Origin: Candidatus Gastranaerophilales bacterium
GTDB taxonomy: Bacteria > Cyanobacteriota > Vampirovibrionia > Gastranaerophilales > Gastranaerophilaceae
DNA: 64,000 nt
Direction: 5' to 3'
NCBI GenBank assembly: GCA_928722015.1
Contig: CAKMWI010000010.1
Coordinates: 35,248 to 99,247 of the forward strand
The notes below the pieces were generated by a model. That model ran no database searches, was not told where the DNA came from, and saw nothing but the letters and a program-made list of their open reading frames with translations. The position numbers and the translations under genes are program-made. Numbering within the stretch: position 1 is the first letter of the stretch; every line of letters begins with the position of its first letter. Of this stretch, positions 36,781 through 45,695 are shown piece by piece.

Positions 36781-37821
36781 TTATTTAGTGTACGTAATTA
36801 AAACATCAGGAGGATAAGATTGGAATTGTTCAAATCTAAGTTCTGTACATTCAGAAATTTTTTCAATAACATTTCCATAAAAACAAGATTTTCCATTGTT
36901 ATCTCCCAGGATTTTTGGTGCGATAAAGTGATAGAGCTTGTCAATGTGTGGTAGAAATGCGTTATTTACCCTGCCGCCAGCTTCAATTAACACACTCATT
37001 ATTTTTAATTCATATAATTTAGTTAGAATGTAATTTATATCAAGTTTTTCGTTTTTAACAGGTGCTGGCATGAAATTTATATTAGGAATTATTGGTGGAG
37101 TTAAGTTTTCATTATAAAACACATAAATTTCACCTTGTTTGTATATTTTTGTATTTACAAAATCTGTTTTTAGAGTTCTATCTAGTATGATTTTCTTTTT
37201 ATGTTCCATTGTAGGGTTATCTGCAATAACTGTAGCTGATGAAGTTAGAATTGCGTCATATTTTTTTCTGATATTCTTAACTTCATTTCTTGCATTATCA
37301 GAAGTTATCCATTTAGAATCATTACATTGTGTTGCAATTTTCCCATCAATAGTAGTTGCTGTTTTTAGAGCTACAAAAGTTTTATGCTCAATTTGATTTT
37401 TTATAAATACTTCGTTTAGTTTAAGACATTCTTTTTCTAAAACTGGACCTATAATTTCTATTCCTGCATCTTTTAATTTTTTTAAACCGTTCCCGGCAAC
37501 AATTGGATTAACATCTTGCATTCCGTATACAACTGTTTTAATTCCTTTTTCAATGATTAAATCTGCGCAAGGTGGAGTTTTTCCATAATGAGAACAAGGT
37601 TCAAGATTGACAATAAGCGTGCAATCTTTTGCATTATCAATTTTTAGTAGTGCGTCTCGTTCAGCATGATTTTCTCCGTATTTTTGATGATACCCGGTTG
37701 ATATAATTTTTCCGTCCGGATTTAATATAATACATCCTACTAGCGGGTTTGGAGAGGTCATTCCCTCTGCTTGTCTGGCTAGTTCTATACATTTATTCAT
37801 TAGCGTAATGTATTGTTTCAT
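36781..37821 (-). CDS. ribD: Riboflavin biosynthesis protein RibD (deaminase/reductase)
   Basis: Bifunctional enzyme of riboflavin synthesis. The N-terminal cytidine-deaminase-like domain has the zinc motifs HAERDAL and PCSHYGKTPPCADL; the C-terminal reductase domain (from about residue 148) starts VALKTATTIDGKIA and includes ILIEAGG-like VLIEAGGRVNNAFL. 346 residues, normal. Other rib genes are not adjacent. No SD is present; a TAAAAT hexamer lies exactly 6 nt upstream of the ATG, suggesting a leaderless transcript. Confidence 0.95.
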   Translation of the reverse strand: MKQYITLMNKCIELARQAEGMTSPNPLVGCIILNPDGKIISTGYHQKYGENHAERDALLKIDNAKDCTLIVNLEPCSHYGKTPPCADLIIEKGIKTVVYGMQDVNPIVAGNGLKKLKDAGIEIIGPVLEKECLKLNEVFIKNQIEHKTFVALKTATTIDGKIATQCNDSKWITSDNARNEVKNIRKKYDAILTSSATVIADNPTMEHKKKIILDRTLKTDFVNTKIYKQGEIYVFYNENLTPPIIPNINFMPAPVKNEKLDINYILTKLYELKIMSVLIEAGGRVNNAFLPHIDKLYHFIAPKILGDNNGKSCFYGNVIEKISECTELRFEQFQSYPPDVLITYTK

Positions 37822-37827
37822 ATTTGT

Positions 37828-37833
37828 ATTTTA
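37828..37833 (-). promoter_or_regulatory. Candidate -10 box of ribD (leaderless type)
   Basis: Minus strand TAAAAT, six nt, ATG. No SD and no clear -35 box. A TATTAT slightly further upstream is an alternative. Confidence 0.35.
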
Positions 37834-37895
37834 TAATAAATTGTGTTAAATTAAAATAGTTGAGAGGGATGTATAAGAGAAAAGGGGATTAAATT

Positions 37896-38561
37896 ATGGT
37901 AGATTTAAAGTACATTGGACACAGTGCATTTGAAATCAGAAAAGATGACAAAGCTGTTTTAATTGATCCATTGGTTTCTGTTAATGATAAGTATAACTGG
38001 CACGATGCGCCAATTACAGATATTTTATTAACTCACGCTCATGGTGATCATATAGGAGAAGCTATTGAAATTGCAAAAGAAAAAGATATTGAAATTACTG
38101 CAGTTGCTGAACTTGCAGGATATTGTAAAGAGCAAGGTGCAAAATCAAAATCTATAGGATTAGGAGCTTGGATAAATTATTCTTGGGGTAGGGCAGTATT
38201 TTTACCTGCATTTCATTCTAGTTCTCTTCCTGATGGCAGATATGGTGGTTGTGCGGCAAGTATTTTGTTAGATGTTGATGGTGTTAGAATTTATCATGCT
38301 GGTGATACGTGTCTTACAAGCGAAATGAAAACAATTAAAGAATTGTATGCCCCGCAAATTGCACTTCTTCCTATTGGTGGTAATTATACAATGGATGTTG
38401 AACACGCGGCAATGGCTGCAAAATGGTTAGGCGTAAGAACTGTAATTCCGATGCATTATGGCACATTCCCAGAAATTCATGCAGATTTGGAAAGATTTGC
38501 AAAACTTATTGCGTTTGGTAATACTGCCTGCCAAATTCTAAATCCTGCTGAAATAAAGTAG
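37896..38561 (+). CDS. UPF0173 metal-dependent hydrolase
   Basis: 221 residues of metallo-beta-lactamase fold: YIGHSAFEI at the start, the zinc motif THAHGDHIG, then a YHAGDT motif and PMHYGTFPE near the end. These match the UPF0173/YtkL family; the substrate is unknown. AAAAGGGG precedes the ATG. gshB follows after 18 bp in the same direction, so the two are probably co-transcribed. Confidence 0.88.
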   Translation: MVDLKYIGHSAFEIRKDDKAVLIDPLVSVNDKYNWHDAPITDILLTHAHGDHIGEAIEIAKEKDIEITAVAELAGYCKEQGAKSKSIGLGAWINYSWGRAVFLPAFHSSSLPDGRYGGCAASILLDVDGVRIYHAGDTCLTSEMKTIKELYAPQIALLPIGGNYTMDVEHAAMAAKWLGVRTVIPMHYGTFPEIHADLERFAKLIAFGNTACQILNPAEIK

Positions 38562-38579
38562 AAATCTGAAAGAGGTATT

Positions 38580-39551
38580 ATGAACGTATTATTTGTTATA
38601 GACAGATTAGAGTTAAAGTATTTTGAGTTTAACAATCTGGTAACCAATTTTTGGATTATAAAAGGTTTATTAAGCCGCGGTTGTAATGTATCAATAACTA
38701 CAATAGATATGCTGAAACTCAAATCGTCTATAGCATATACCTCTTGTTATAAATCTTATTTAGAGAATGGGAATATATTTTTTGATAAAGATAGTTTATC
38801 AGAAGAAAAAATTGAAAATTTTCATCTGGTAATGTTTAGAGCTGATCCTCCAGTTGATATGGATTATATTAATGCTACATATATTTTTGATTTTGTGGAT
38901 CGTTCAAAAACACTAGTTATGAATGATACTACTGCCATTAGAAACTTTAATGAAAAATTGCACTCTGTTCTGTTTAACGATTTAATGCCGGAAAATATAG
39001 TAACCTCATCAAAGCGAGATATAATTGAATTTTTGCAACAAAATGAAGAAATTATTCTGAAACCATTAAATCAATGTTTTGGTGGTGGTGTTATGTATCT
39101 GAAAAAAGGAGACAAAAATACCGCAGTTATAATTAATTCTATGACTAATAATGGTAAACAGATGATAATGGTTCAAAAGTATCTATCAAAGGCTATTTTG
39201 GGGGATAAACGAGTATTATTTTTAGGTGATGAAGTTTTGGATTATTGCGTTCAAAAGACTCCGAGTAATGATGATTTTAAATTTTGCGAGCATAATGACA
39301 ACAATATTCATAAGGCGTTGTTATCAATTGAAGAAAAAGAGAATTTTGGACCAATAGCTCGTAAGCTCAATTCTATGGGGATTTCAATGGCCGGCTTAGA
39401 TGTCATTGACAGTAAAATTATTGAAGTGAATGTTACAAGTCCTTGTTATTTCATAAAAGAGATAAATAACCATTTTGACTGTCATCTTGAAGATAAAATT
39501 ACTGATTTTATACTTGAAAATGTAGAATCTAAGCTTTTTTCAAAAATTTGA
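38580..39551 (+). CDS. gshB: Glutathione synthetase (GshB-type ATP-grasp)
   Basis: ATP-grasp ligase of the proteobacterial/cyanobacterial GshB type, joining gamma-glutamylcysteine and glycine. Visible family segments: FRADPPVDMDYINATYI, NEKL, ILKPLNQCFGGGV, GDKRVLFLGDE and IEVNVTSPCYF. 323 residues, normal. The glycine-rich loop is Gly-rich but carries NQCFG in place of the usual DGMGG, so specificity may be altered. gshA is not in the window. AGAGG precedes the ATG. Confidence 0.85.
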   Translation: MNVLFVIDRLELKYFEFNNLVTNFWIIKGLLSRGCNVSITTIDMLKLKSSIAYTSCYKSYLENGNIFFDKDSLSEEKIENFHLVMFRADPPVDMDYINATYIFDFVDRSKTLVMNDTTAIRNFNEKLHSVLFNDLMPENIVTSSKRDIIEFLQQNEEIILKPLNQCFGGGVMYLKKGDKNTAVIINSMTNNGKQMIMVQKYLSKAILGDKRVLFLGDEVLDYCVQKTPSNDDFKFCEHNDNNIHKALLSIEEKENFGPIARKLNSMGISMAGLDVIDSKIIEVNVTSPCYFIKEINNHFDCHLEDKITDFILENVESKLFSKI

Positions 39552-39598
39552 TTTTGCTTTTAATTTTACCTATATGCAAATTTAAAAGTTAGTATAAT

Positions 39599-40666
39599 TT
39601 ATTTTACTCGAGAAAAAACTTCTACATTAATATCATCAAATGTATTTGTATTAAAATATGCACAAGATGCAACCATTGAAGCATTATCTGTACAATATTT
39701 CATTGCAGGTGCATTTACTCTATACCCATCTTTTTCTAAATCAAATACTTTTTTTCGGATTTCAGAATTTGCAGCAACTCCTCCAGCTATAATTATTTGT
39801 TTATACCCTTTTTCTTCGGTTGCTTTTTTTAGTTTTTTCACAAGTGTTTTTGATACATCTTCTTGGAAACTTGCACAAATGTCTTGTATGACTGATTCCG
39901 GTAAATCTGGGTTTTGTTCTGAGCAATATTCATTTTTTAATTGTTTAACGAGTCGTAAAACTGCAGTCTTTAGTCCGCTAAAACTAAAGTTATAACCATC
40001 AACTTTTCCTTCTGGTAACTCAAAAGCATGAGGATTTCCAAGTTGGGCAAGTTTATCAAGTCTTGGCCCTCCGGGATATGGCAAACCAATTAGTCTTGCA
40101 ACTTTGTCGTAAGCTTCTCCTACTGCATCATCAATTGTTTCTCCCAAAATAGTTTGTTTTGAATATGATTCAACATCAATAATTTGAGTATGTCCTCCGC
40201 TTACTAAGAGTGCCATAAATGGAGGTTTTAAATCTGTATCAATATAGTTTGCGCAAAGATGTGCATTTAAATGGTTTACACCTATAAAAGGTTTGTCATG
40301 AACCAGAGCTAATGTTTTAGTAGCATTTAAGCCTACAAGTAAGCACCCTACCAGTCCGGGCCCTACTGTTCCTGCAAAAGCTGTAATATCTTTTGGTGTT
40401 AAACCTGATTGTTCAAAGGCTTCTTGAATTACAATATTTATTGAATCTAAATGTTCTCTTGCCGCAATTTCGGGAATTACTCCTCCGAATTTTTCATGAG
40501 TTTTAATTTGCGAAGCAACAATATTTGCAACAACTTCTCTACCATTTTTAACAATTGCACAAGCTGTTTCATCACAGCTTGATTCTATTGCCATAATATA
40601 ATTGTCATAACCTGAGTCCGGTCCGATTGTAATTTTTTTTCCGCTGAATAATGTCTCTTTTTCCAT
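39599..40666 (-). CDS. tsaD: tRNA N6-adenosine threonylcarbamoyltransferase
   Basis: Transfers the threonylcarbamoyl group to A37 of ANN-decoding tRNAs, with TsaB and TsaE. The ASKHA-fold signatures IESSCDETACAIV, GTVGPGLVGCLLVG, the metal ligands in HLNAHLCA and the VSGGHTQI and IIAGGVAANS motifs are present. 355 residues, with a ~20-residue N-terminal extension. No SD is present; TATTAT lies 6 nt before the ATG, so the mRNA may be leaderless. Confidence 0.95.
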   Translation of the reverse strand: MEKETLFSGKKITIGPDSGYDNYIMAIESSCDETACAIVKNGREVVANIVASQIKTHEKFGGVIPEIAAREHLDSINIVIQEAFEQSGLTPKDITAFAGTVGPGLVGCLLVGLNATKTLALVHDKPFIGVNHLNAHLCANYIDTDLKPPFMALLVSGGHTQIIDVESYSKQTILGETIDDAVGEAYDKVARLIGLPYPGGPRLDKLAQLGNPHAFELPEGKVDGYNFSFSGLKTAVLRLVKQLKNEYCSEQNPDLPESVIQDICASFQEDVSKTLVKKLKKATEEKGYKQIIIAGGVAANSEIRKKVFDLEKDGYRVNAPAMKYCTDNASMVASCAYFNTNTFDDINVEVFSRVK

Positions 40667-40672
40667 ATTTTT

Positions 40673-40678
40673 ATAATA
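40673..40678 (-). promoter_or_regulatory. Candidate -10 box of tsaD (leaderless type)
   Basis: Minus strand TATTAT, AAAAAT, ATG. No SD. Confidence 0.45.
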
Positions 40679-40784
40679 CTACAAATGGAAAATTTTTACT
40701 AATAGTATTACAGTTGAATATTTTACTAATATTTTTTATATTATTAAGTTTTGTAAAGATGTGCATAAGATATAGCAATTATAT

Positions 40785-40946
40785 ACTCTAAAAATACTTT
40801 ATTAATATGTAAGCGATAAGCAAGCAATAAATAAGATTAAATAAACACGAGACATAAATTATACACTACCTACTACACACTAACCTTCTACACACGAGGA
40901 ATTGAAAAAGATTCCAAACTCTTTCCAAAAGAAAGGGTTTTTTTTT
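40785..40946 (+). ncRNA. Candidate small RNA upstream of gap
   Basis: A good terminator (40915-40946) has no plus-strand gene in front of it, so it probably ends a non-coding transcript. The preceding ~50 nt hold repeated ACTACACAC-like units and CCTTC, an unstructured C-rich segment of the kind that base-pairs with ribosome sites. The 5' end is unknown and is set here by guess; no convincing promoter was found. Confidence 0.35.
40915..40946 (+). terminator. Orphan terminator
   Basis: AACTCTTTC / GAAAGGGTT with a CAAAA loop and a run of nine T. No plus-strand gene lies upstream within 500 bp. Confidence 0.8.
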
Positions 40947-41109
40947 GTTTATAATTTTTATATTCCTTTTAAAGGAAGAAGATTAGTGAAAAATTTTTGT
41001 TAGTTTTTGTTTTCAAACCTTAACTATTTCTTAATTATTTGTCTCAAATGAAAGCGTAGCTTGCTGTTGAAGGGAGAGACTTATGTATATACCCCCTTGA
41101 TTAGTTTTT

Positions 41110-41139
41110 TTGTTAATGCTACTATCTGCATGTTATAGT
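41110..41139 (+). promoter_or_regulatory. gap promoter
   Basis: TTGTTA, 18 nt, TATAGT. The leader is about 27 nt with AAGAAGGAG. Confidence 0.6.
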
Positions 41140-41172
41140 AGTAAATGTTACACATAAGAAGGAGTAAAAATT

Positions 41173-42177
41173 ATGGTAAACGTAGCAATTAACGGTTTTG
41201 GTAGAATCGGCCGTAATACTTTGAGAGCCGCTATCAGAGAAGGTATTTTTGACAAAATTAATTATGTAGCTATCAATGATCCTGGTTTAAAACCAGCTGA
41301 TGCAGCTAGACTTTTCAAATATGATTCTGTTATGGGTAAATTTGATGGTGAAGTTGAAGCTTATGATGAAGGTATTATCATTAATGGTAAGAAAATTAAA
41401 TTCTTTGCAGAAAAAGATCCTGCTCAATTACCATGGAAAGACCTTGGTGTTGAAGTTGTTGTAGAATCAACAGGTTTCTTTACTGATGCAGAAAAAGCTA
41501 AAGCTCATATTACTGCTGGTGCTAAAAAAGTTATTATTTCTGCTCCTGCTACAAATGAAGATAAAACTATTGTTTTAGGTGTTAACGATAAAGAATATGA
41601 TCCAGCTAAACACAATGTTATTTCAATGGCTTCTTGTACAACTAACTGCTTAGCTCCTGTTGCTAAAGTTATTGATGAAAAATTCGGTATCGTTAAAGGT
41701 TTAATGACAACTGTTCACTCTTATACTGGAGACCAAAGAATTTTAGACGCTGGACACAAAGATCCTCGTCGTGCTAGAGCTGGTGCTTTAAATATTGTAC
41801 CTACAAAAACAGGTGCAGCTAAGGCTGTTGCTCTTGTATTACCTCAATTGAAAGGTAAATTGGATGGCTTCGCTATGAGAGTTCCTACTCCAGACGTTTC
41901 ATTAGTTGACGTTGTATTCGAACTTTCAAAAGATGTTACTGTTGAAGAAGTTAATGCTGCATTAAAAGAAGGTGCTGATGGACATGTTCTTTGCTATACT
42001 GAAGAACCGCTTGTATCTTCTGATTATGTTGGTACTTCTCAATCTTCAACTGTTGACGCTTTATTAACTCGTGTAATGGGTGGCAATCAGGTTAAAATTA
42101 TTTCTTGGTATGATAACGAAATGGGTTATTCTACAAGATTAGCTGAAACTACTTTGATGGTTGCTTCTAAATTATAA
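41173..42177 (+). CDS. gap: Glyceraldehyde-3-phosphate dehydrogenase
   Basis: NAD(P)-binding N-terminus (AINGFGRIGRNTLR) and the catalytic Cys in SMASCTTNCLAPVAK, with the His partner in VHSYTGDQ. 334 residues, normal. It interconverts glyceraldehyde-3-phosphate and 1,3-bisphosphoglycerate in glycolysis. Codon use is biased as for highly expressed genes, and both an AAGGAG site and a strong promoter and terminator are present. No pgk or other glycolytic gene is adjacent. Confidence 0.97.
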   Translation: MVNVAINGFGRIGRNTLRAAIREGIFDKINYVAINDPGLKPADAARLFKYDSVMGKFDGEVEAYDEGIIINGKKIKFFAEKDPAQLPWKDLGVEVVVESTGFFTDAEKAKAHITAGAKKVIISAPATNEDKTIVLGVNDKEYDPAKHNVISMASCTTNCLAPVAKVIDEKFGIVKGLMTTVHSYTGDQRILDAGHKDPRRARAGALNIVPTKTGAAKAVALVLPQLKGKLDGFAMRVPTPDVSLVDVVFELSKDVTVEEVNAALKEGADGHVLCYTEEPLVSSDYVGTSQSSTVDALLTRVMGGNQVKIISWYDNEMGYSTRLAETTLMVASKL

Positions 42178-42195
42178 TTCTTAACTTAAATATTG

Positions 42196-42235
42196 AAAAG
42201 CAGACCTTGTCTATTGGCTGGGTCTGCTTTTTTTT
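42196..42235 (+). terminator. Terminator after gap
   Basis: AAAAGCAGACC / GGGTCTGCTTTTTTTT hairpin directly after the gap stop. Confidence 0.92.
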
Positions 42236-42319
42236 ACTTATTACATTTTGTAAATTTTTACAAGACTAATTAACAAAAATTTTTTTCAAGTTTTTTACTA
42301 TAGTCAAGGAGGCTTTTTA

Positions 42320-42955
42320 ATGAATATAAATACTAATTATTCTGCTCAAATTCCAGTTGATAACGGTTCTAAGGTAACATTTCAGGCTCGTTTCATCTCA
42401 GATTTACCTGTTAAAAACCTTGAAAAGTTTGTAACAGTACAGGATATGTTTGCTCAAAAAACTCAGCATTATGCAAATGATGTTTTAACATTGACAAAGA
42501 GTAAAGATCCTTCATTCAAGGAGTATTCTGTACTAACTACTGGTAAAATTGTCGGTGAAGATTATAAATTTGCTCATATTGTTGAAAATTTTGATGAAAT
42601 GCTTGAATCACTTCCTGAAAATCAACTTGTTAAAAAATTAGTAAGTTATTTCAAAATGCTCAAAAAAGAAGAAGAATTAAGTGATTATAATTCAAAAATG
42701 GATAAAACTATTGAGCATGTAAGAACAGTATTAATTACAAATACAAAACGTGCTAAATATTGTGAAGATGCAGGAGATAAACCTTTAGCTGCCAGATTCA
42801 ATGCTCTGGCTGAAAATAATCAGAAAAAATTAATTTCTCTGCAGGAAGAAAAACATAAAGGTTCTGATAAAATTCTTGGCAATATGGATAAAATTGCTGA
42901 AAATGAACCTGATCTGCAATATGTTCCTGAAATCTTGCGGGATGATAGTATATAA
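42320..42955 (+). CDS. Lineage-type protein with F-x-A-x-F N-terminal motif
   Basis: 211 residues, helical, charged, no membrane span. The N-terminus is MNINTNYSAQ followed by a KVTFQARF motif. This resembles the short F-T-G-x-F-like motif seen at or near the N-terminus of other proteins in this window (45696, 63876) and inside 51237-52568. AAGGAGG precedes the ATG. Function unknown; a shared targeting or interaction tag is possible. Confidence 0.55.
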   Translation: MNINTNYSAQIPVDNGSKVTFQARFISDLPVKNLEKFVTVQDMFAQKTQHYANDVLTLTKSKDPSFKEYSVLTTGKIVGEDYKFAHIVENFDEMLESLPENQLVKKLVSYFKMLKKEEELSDYNSKMDKTIEHVRTVLITNTKRAKYCEDAGDKPLAARFNALAENNQKKLISLQEEKHKGSDKILGNMDKIAENEPDLQYVPEILRDDSI

Positions 42956-42974
42956 TGTTTATAATAAGCTAATT

Positions 42975-44048
42975 TTATTTTACAACTTTATTTAATCCGT
43001 GAGGTTTGTCAACATTACGGCGAAGTTTGAGTGCTGTTTCTAAAGCCAATAGTTGTATAATAATAGCAATGCAGAAAGTTTTCACTATAGGTTTTTCACA
43101 TTCTATATTAATATTATAAGTTGATTTAACTTGGTTTGTTCTATTTCCTATTACGCAGATTGGTGGATTATAGCTTTCTTTTATTGTATTTAAATTTTTT
43201 GTTGCAGTGTATGTTATTTCATCATTTAATATGTATATCAAAACAGAACGATTATTATTTAGGATTGCAACATGTCCGTGCATAAATTCTCCAAGAATTG
43301 AAGAAATTACATTTATATAAGATGTTTCTTTTATTTTTAAGGATGCTTCTTTAGCAAGTGCGTAAGATTGACCATCTGCAGTAATTACAATGTTTTTATA
43401 TTTAGACAAGAAACGAGCAAATTGTTTAATTTTTGGCTGTAAATCAAATGTTTTTTTTAAATATTCAGGTATTGTTTTTAAATCAAGAATATAGTTGTAA
43501 ATATCGATTCCTTTGTTTTGGGCAAATTTGAGAACTAATAATGTTGCACATAAAAGCTGTGAAGTTAAAGATTTTGTTGCGGCAATACTTTTTTCCTCTC
43601 CGGCAAGGCAAGCTATTTTGTATTCGGCTGCATTCCAGATAGTTGAGTTCTCTTTATTGGTGATACACAAAGTTTTTACTCCAAATTCTTTAGCTTTTTC
43701 TAATGCGCTATTTGTATCTGTAGTTTCTCCGGATTGAGTAATAAATATATATAAGACACCTGGCTCATGCGCAATTGTTGCTTCTAACAAAAACTCACTA
43801 GAATATATTGCGTGGGCTTCTATTTTTGCAATAGACCCGAAAAGTTCAGCTGCATATCTTGCACAATGATAAGAAGAACCGCTTGCGACAAGTACTATTC
43901 GATTTATTCCATCAGGAATGTCTATGTTTATGCTGGAATCTTTATTTATGTATGCGTCTAAAATTGTTTGCATAATTTCAGGTTGTTCATATATTTCAGT
44001 TTCCATGCAGGATTTTTTTCTTTTTGTAAATAAATCAAATATCATCAT
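42975..44048 (-). CDS. SIS-domain protein, GlmS isomerase-domain-like
   Basis: 357 residues matching only the sugar-isomerase half of glucosamine-6-phosphate synthase: ETEIYEQPEIMQTIL at its start, ASGSSYHCARYAAEL, ITQSGETTDT, EASLKIKE and an end reading NVDKPHGL-like. The N-terminal glutamine amidotransferase domain with its catalytic Cys is absent. Such stand-alone domains can be amino-sugar phosphate deaminases (NagB-II) or ammonia-dependent isomerases. AAAGGAC precedes the ATG. It lies downstream of gatB, separated by a terminator. Confidence 0.8.
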   Translation of the reverse strand: MMIFDLFTKRKKSCMETEIYEQPEIMQTILDAYINKDSSINIDIPDGINRIVLVASGSSYHCARYAAELFGSIAKIEAHAIYSSEFLLEATIAHEPGVLYIFITQSGETTDTNSALEKAKEFGVKTLCITNKENSTIWNAAEYKIACLAGEEKSIAATKSLTSQLLCATLLVLKFAQNKGIDIYNYILDLKTIPEYLKKTFDLQPKIKQFARFLSKYKNIVITADGQSYALAKEASLKIKETSYINVISSILGEFMHGHVAILNNNRSVLIYILNDEITYTATKNLNTIKESYNPPICVIGNRTNQVKSTYNINIECEKPIVKTFCIAIIIQLLALETALKLRRNVDKPHGLNKVVK

Positions 44049-44067
44049 TACTTTGTCCTTTTATTTT

Positions 44068-44112
44068 AAAAAGGCCATAGCAGTAATATAATAAAATAAC
44101 TATGACCTTTTT
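44068..44112 (-). terminator. Terminator after gatB
   Basis: AAAAAGGCCATAG / CTATGACCTTTTT hairpin with A/T flanks. Confidence 0.8.
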
Positions 44113-44130
44113 AAGTAACTAGTATTATAT

Positions 44131-45579
44131 TTATCCTAAAAATTCTCTCATTAATTGATTAACGGTTTTAGGATTTGCTCGGCCTTTTGTTTCTTTCATA
44201 ACTTGTCCTACAAAGAATCCAAGCAAATTAGTTTTTCCATTCTTATAAGCTTCTACTTCTGAAGGATGTGCAGAAATAATTTTTTGAACAATTTCTTTTA
44301 TTGCACCTTCATCTGAAATTTGGCTTAAACCTTTTCTCTCAACGATGTCAGAAGCTTTTTCGCCTTTAGTAATCATATCTTCAATAAGGATTTGTTTTCC
44401 GATATTATTAGATATAGTTCCTTTTTCTATTAGAGAAATAAGTTCAGCTAAGTTTTCTGGAGTTAATTTTGTATCGGAGATTTCAATATGATTTTCTTTT
44501 AAGTATGCTGCAATTTCTCCCATAATAAAGTTAACTGCTGTTTTAGGGTTTGCACCTAATTCAAGAACTTTATCAAAAAATAGAGCCAATCCCATTTGTT
44601 CTACGATTACAGATGCATCATATTCACTTAATCCTATACTTTTATATCTTTCTCTTTTTTGAGATGGTAATTCTGGCATAGAATCTTTTATTTGTTGAAC
44701 CCATTCTCTTGATATTTCTAATGGCATTAAATCCGGTTCAGGAAAATATCTATAGTCATGAGCATCTTCTTTACCTCTCATTGATTTTGTTTCACGTGCA
44801 TTATCATCCCATAGTCTTGTTTCTTGAACTACTTTACCGCCTTCTTCAACGATTTCAATTTGCCTGTCTATTTCGTATTCAATAGCTCTTTGAAGGGCAG
44901 AGAATGAATTTACGTTTTTTATTTCGGCACGGGTACCAAATTCTTTAGAGCCTTTTGGCATAATAGAAATATTTGCATCACATCTCATAGAACCTTCCTC
45001 AAGGTTTCCGTCGCAAACTCCGATATATCGAACGATATTTCTCAATTCTTCCATATAGTTACGGGCTTCTTCAGAACTTCTCATATCCGGTTCAGATACT
45101 ATTTCTAGCAACGGTGTTCCAGCTCTGTTTAAATCTACAAGAGAATAACTTGAACCGGCTAAGCCATCTGCTCCGGCGTGGACAAGTTTTCCGGCATCTT
45201 CTTCAAGATGAGCTCTTGTAATACCTATTTTTTTTCCTTTAACTTCAAGATATCCGTTTACACAAATAGGTTCATCATATTGAGAAATTTGGTAGCCTTT
45301 TGGCAAATCAGGATAAAAATATTGTTTTCTATCGAACTTACAGCGGGCTGGAATTTCACAATTTAGTGCAAGTCCTGTTAATATGCCCATGTTAACGGCT
45401 TCTTTATTTAATACAGGTAAAACTCCGGGCATACCTAATGTAATAGGACTAGTTAAGCTATTTGGTTCTTGTCCGAATTCATTTTTATCTGGCGCAAATA
45501 TTTTAGATTTTGTTTTTAACTGTGCATGGACTTCTAATCCAATAACAACTTCATACTTATCTCTTAATTCTTGATCCAT
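44131..45579 (-). CDS. gatB: Aspartyl/glutamyl-tRNA amidotransferase subunit B
   Basis: GatB kinase/amidotransferase subunit that, with GatA and GatC, converts Glu-tRNA-Gln or Asp-tRNA-Asn to the amide. Signatures: YEVVIGLEVHAQLKTKSKIF, FDRKQYFYPDLPKGYQISQ, RTGTPLLEIVSEPDMR-like RAGTPLLEIVSEPD, and the YqeY-like tail ending VNQLMREFLG. Start chosen at the ATG at 45579, behind AAGGAG; 482 residues is the normal length. gatA and gatC are not in the window. Confidence 0.95.
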   Translation of the reverse strand: MDQELRDKYEVVIGLEVHAQLKTKSKIFAPDKNEFGQEPNSLTSPITLGMPGVLPVLNKEAVNMGILTGLALNCEIPARCKFDRKQYFYPDLPKGYQISQYDEPICVNGYLEVKGKKIGITRAHLEEDAGKLVHAGADGLAGSSYSLVDLNRAGTPLLEIVSEPDMRSSEEARNYMEELRNIVRYIGVCDGNLEEGSMRCDANISIMPKGSKEFGTRAEIKNVNSFSALQRAIEYEIDRQIEIVEEGGKVVQETRLWDDNARETKSMRGKEDAHDYRYFPEPDLMPLEISREWVQQIKDSMPELPSQKRERYKSIGLSEYDASVIVEQMGLALFFDKVLELGANPKTAVNFIMGEIAAYLKENHIEISDTKLTPENLAELISLIEKGTISNNIGKQILIEDMITKGEKASDIVERKGLSQISDEGAIKEIVQKIISAHPSEVEAYKNGKTNLLGFFVGQVMKETKGRANPKTVNQLMREFLG

Positions 45580-45695
45580 TTGTTTCTCCTTATTTGTCAT
45601 AATTATACCATAAACACAAGTGGAATATATCATAATGATTTTTTACTAGCAAAATTTGATATTTTTGGTTTTCCTATCTTTAGGAGAATATTTTT

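Larger units (their letters stand above)
40667..41172. other. 506-bp gap between tsaD and gap
   Basis: No long coding frame. It holds the tsaD -10 box, a C/A-rich unstructured stretch (~40860-40910) ending in an orphan plus-strand terminator, an SD-preceded five-codon frame at 41083-41100, and the gap promoter. Confidence 0.6.

Noticed and set aside
40860..40915. Similarity to the cyanobacterial Yfr1 small RNA
   Set aside because: The ultraconserved ACTCCTCACAC motif is absent; only a loosely similar CACAC-rich stretch is present.
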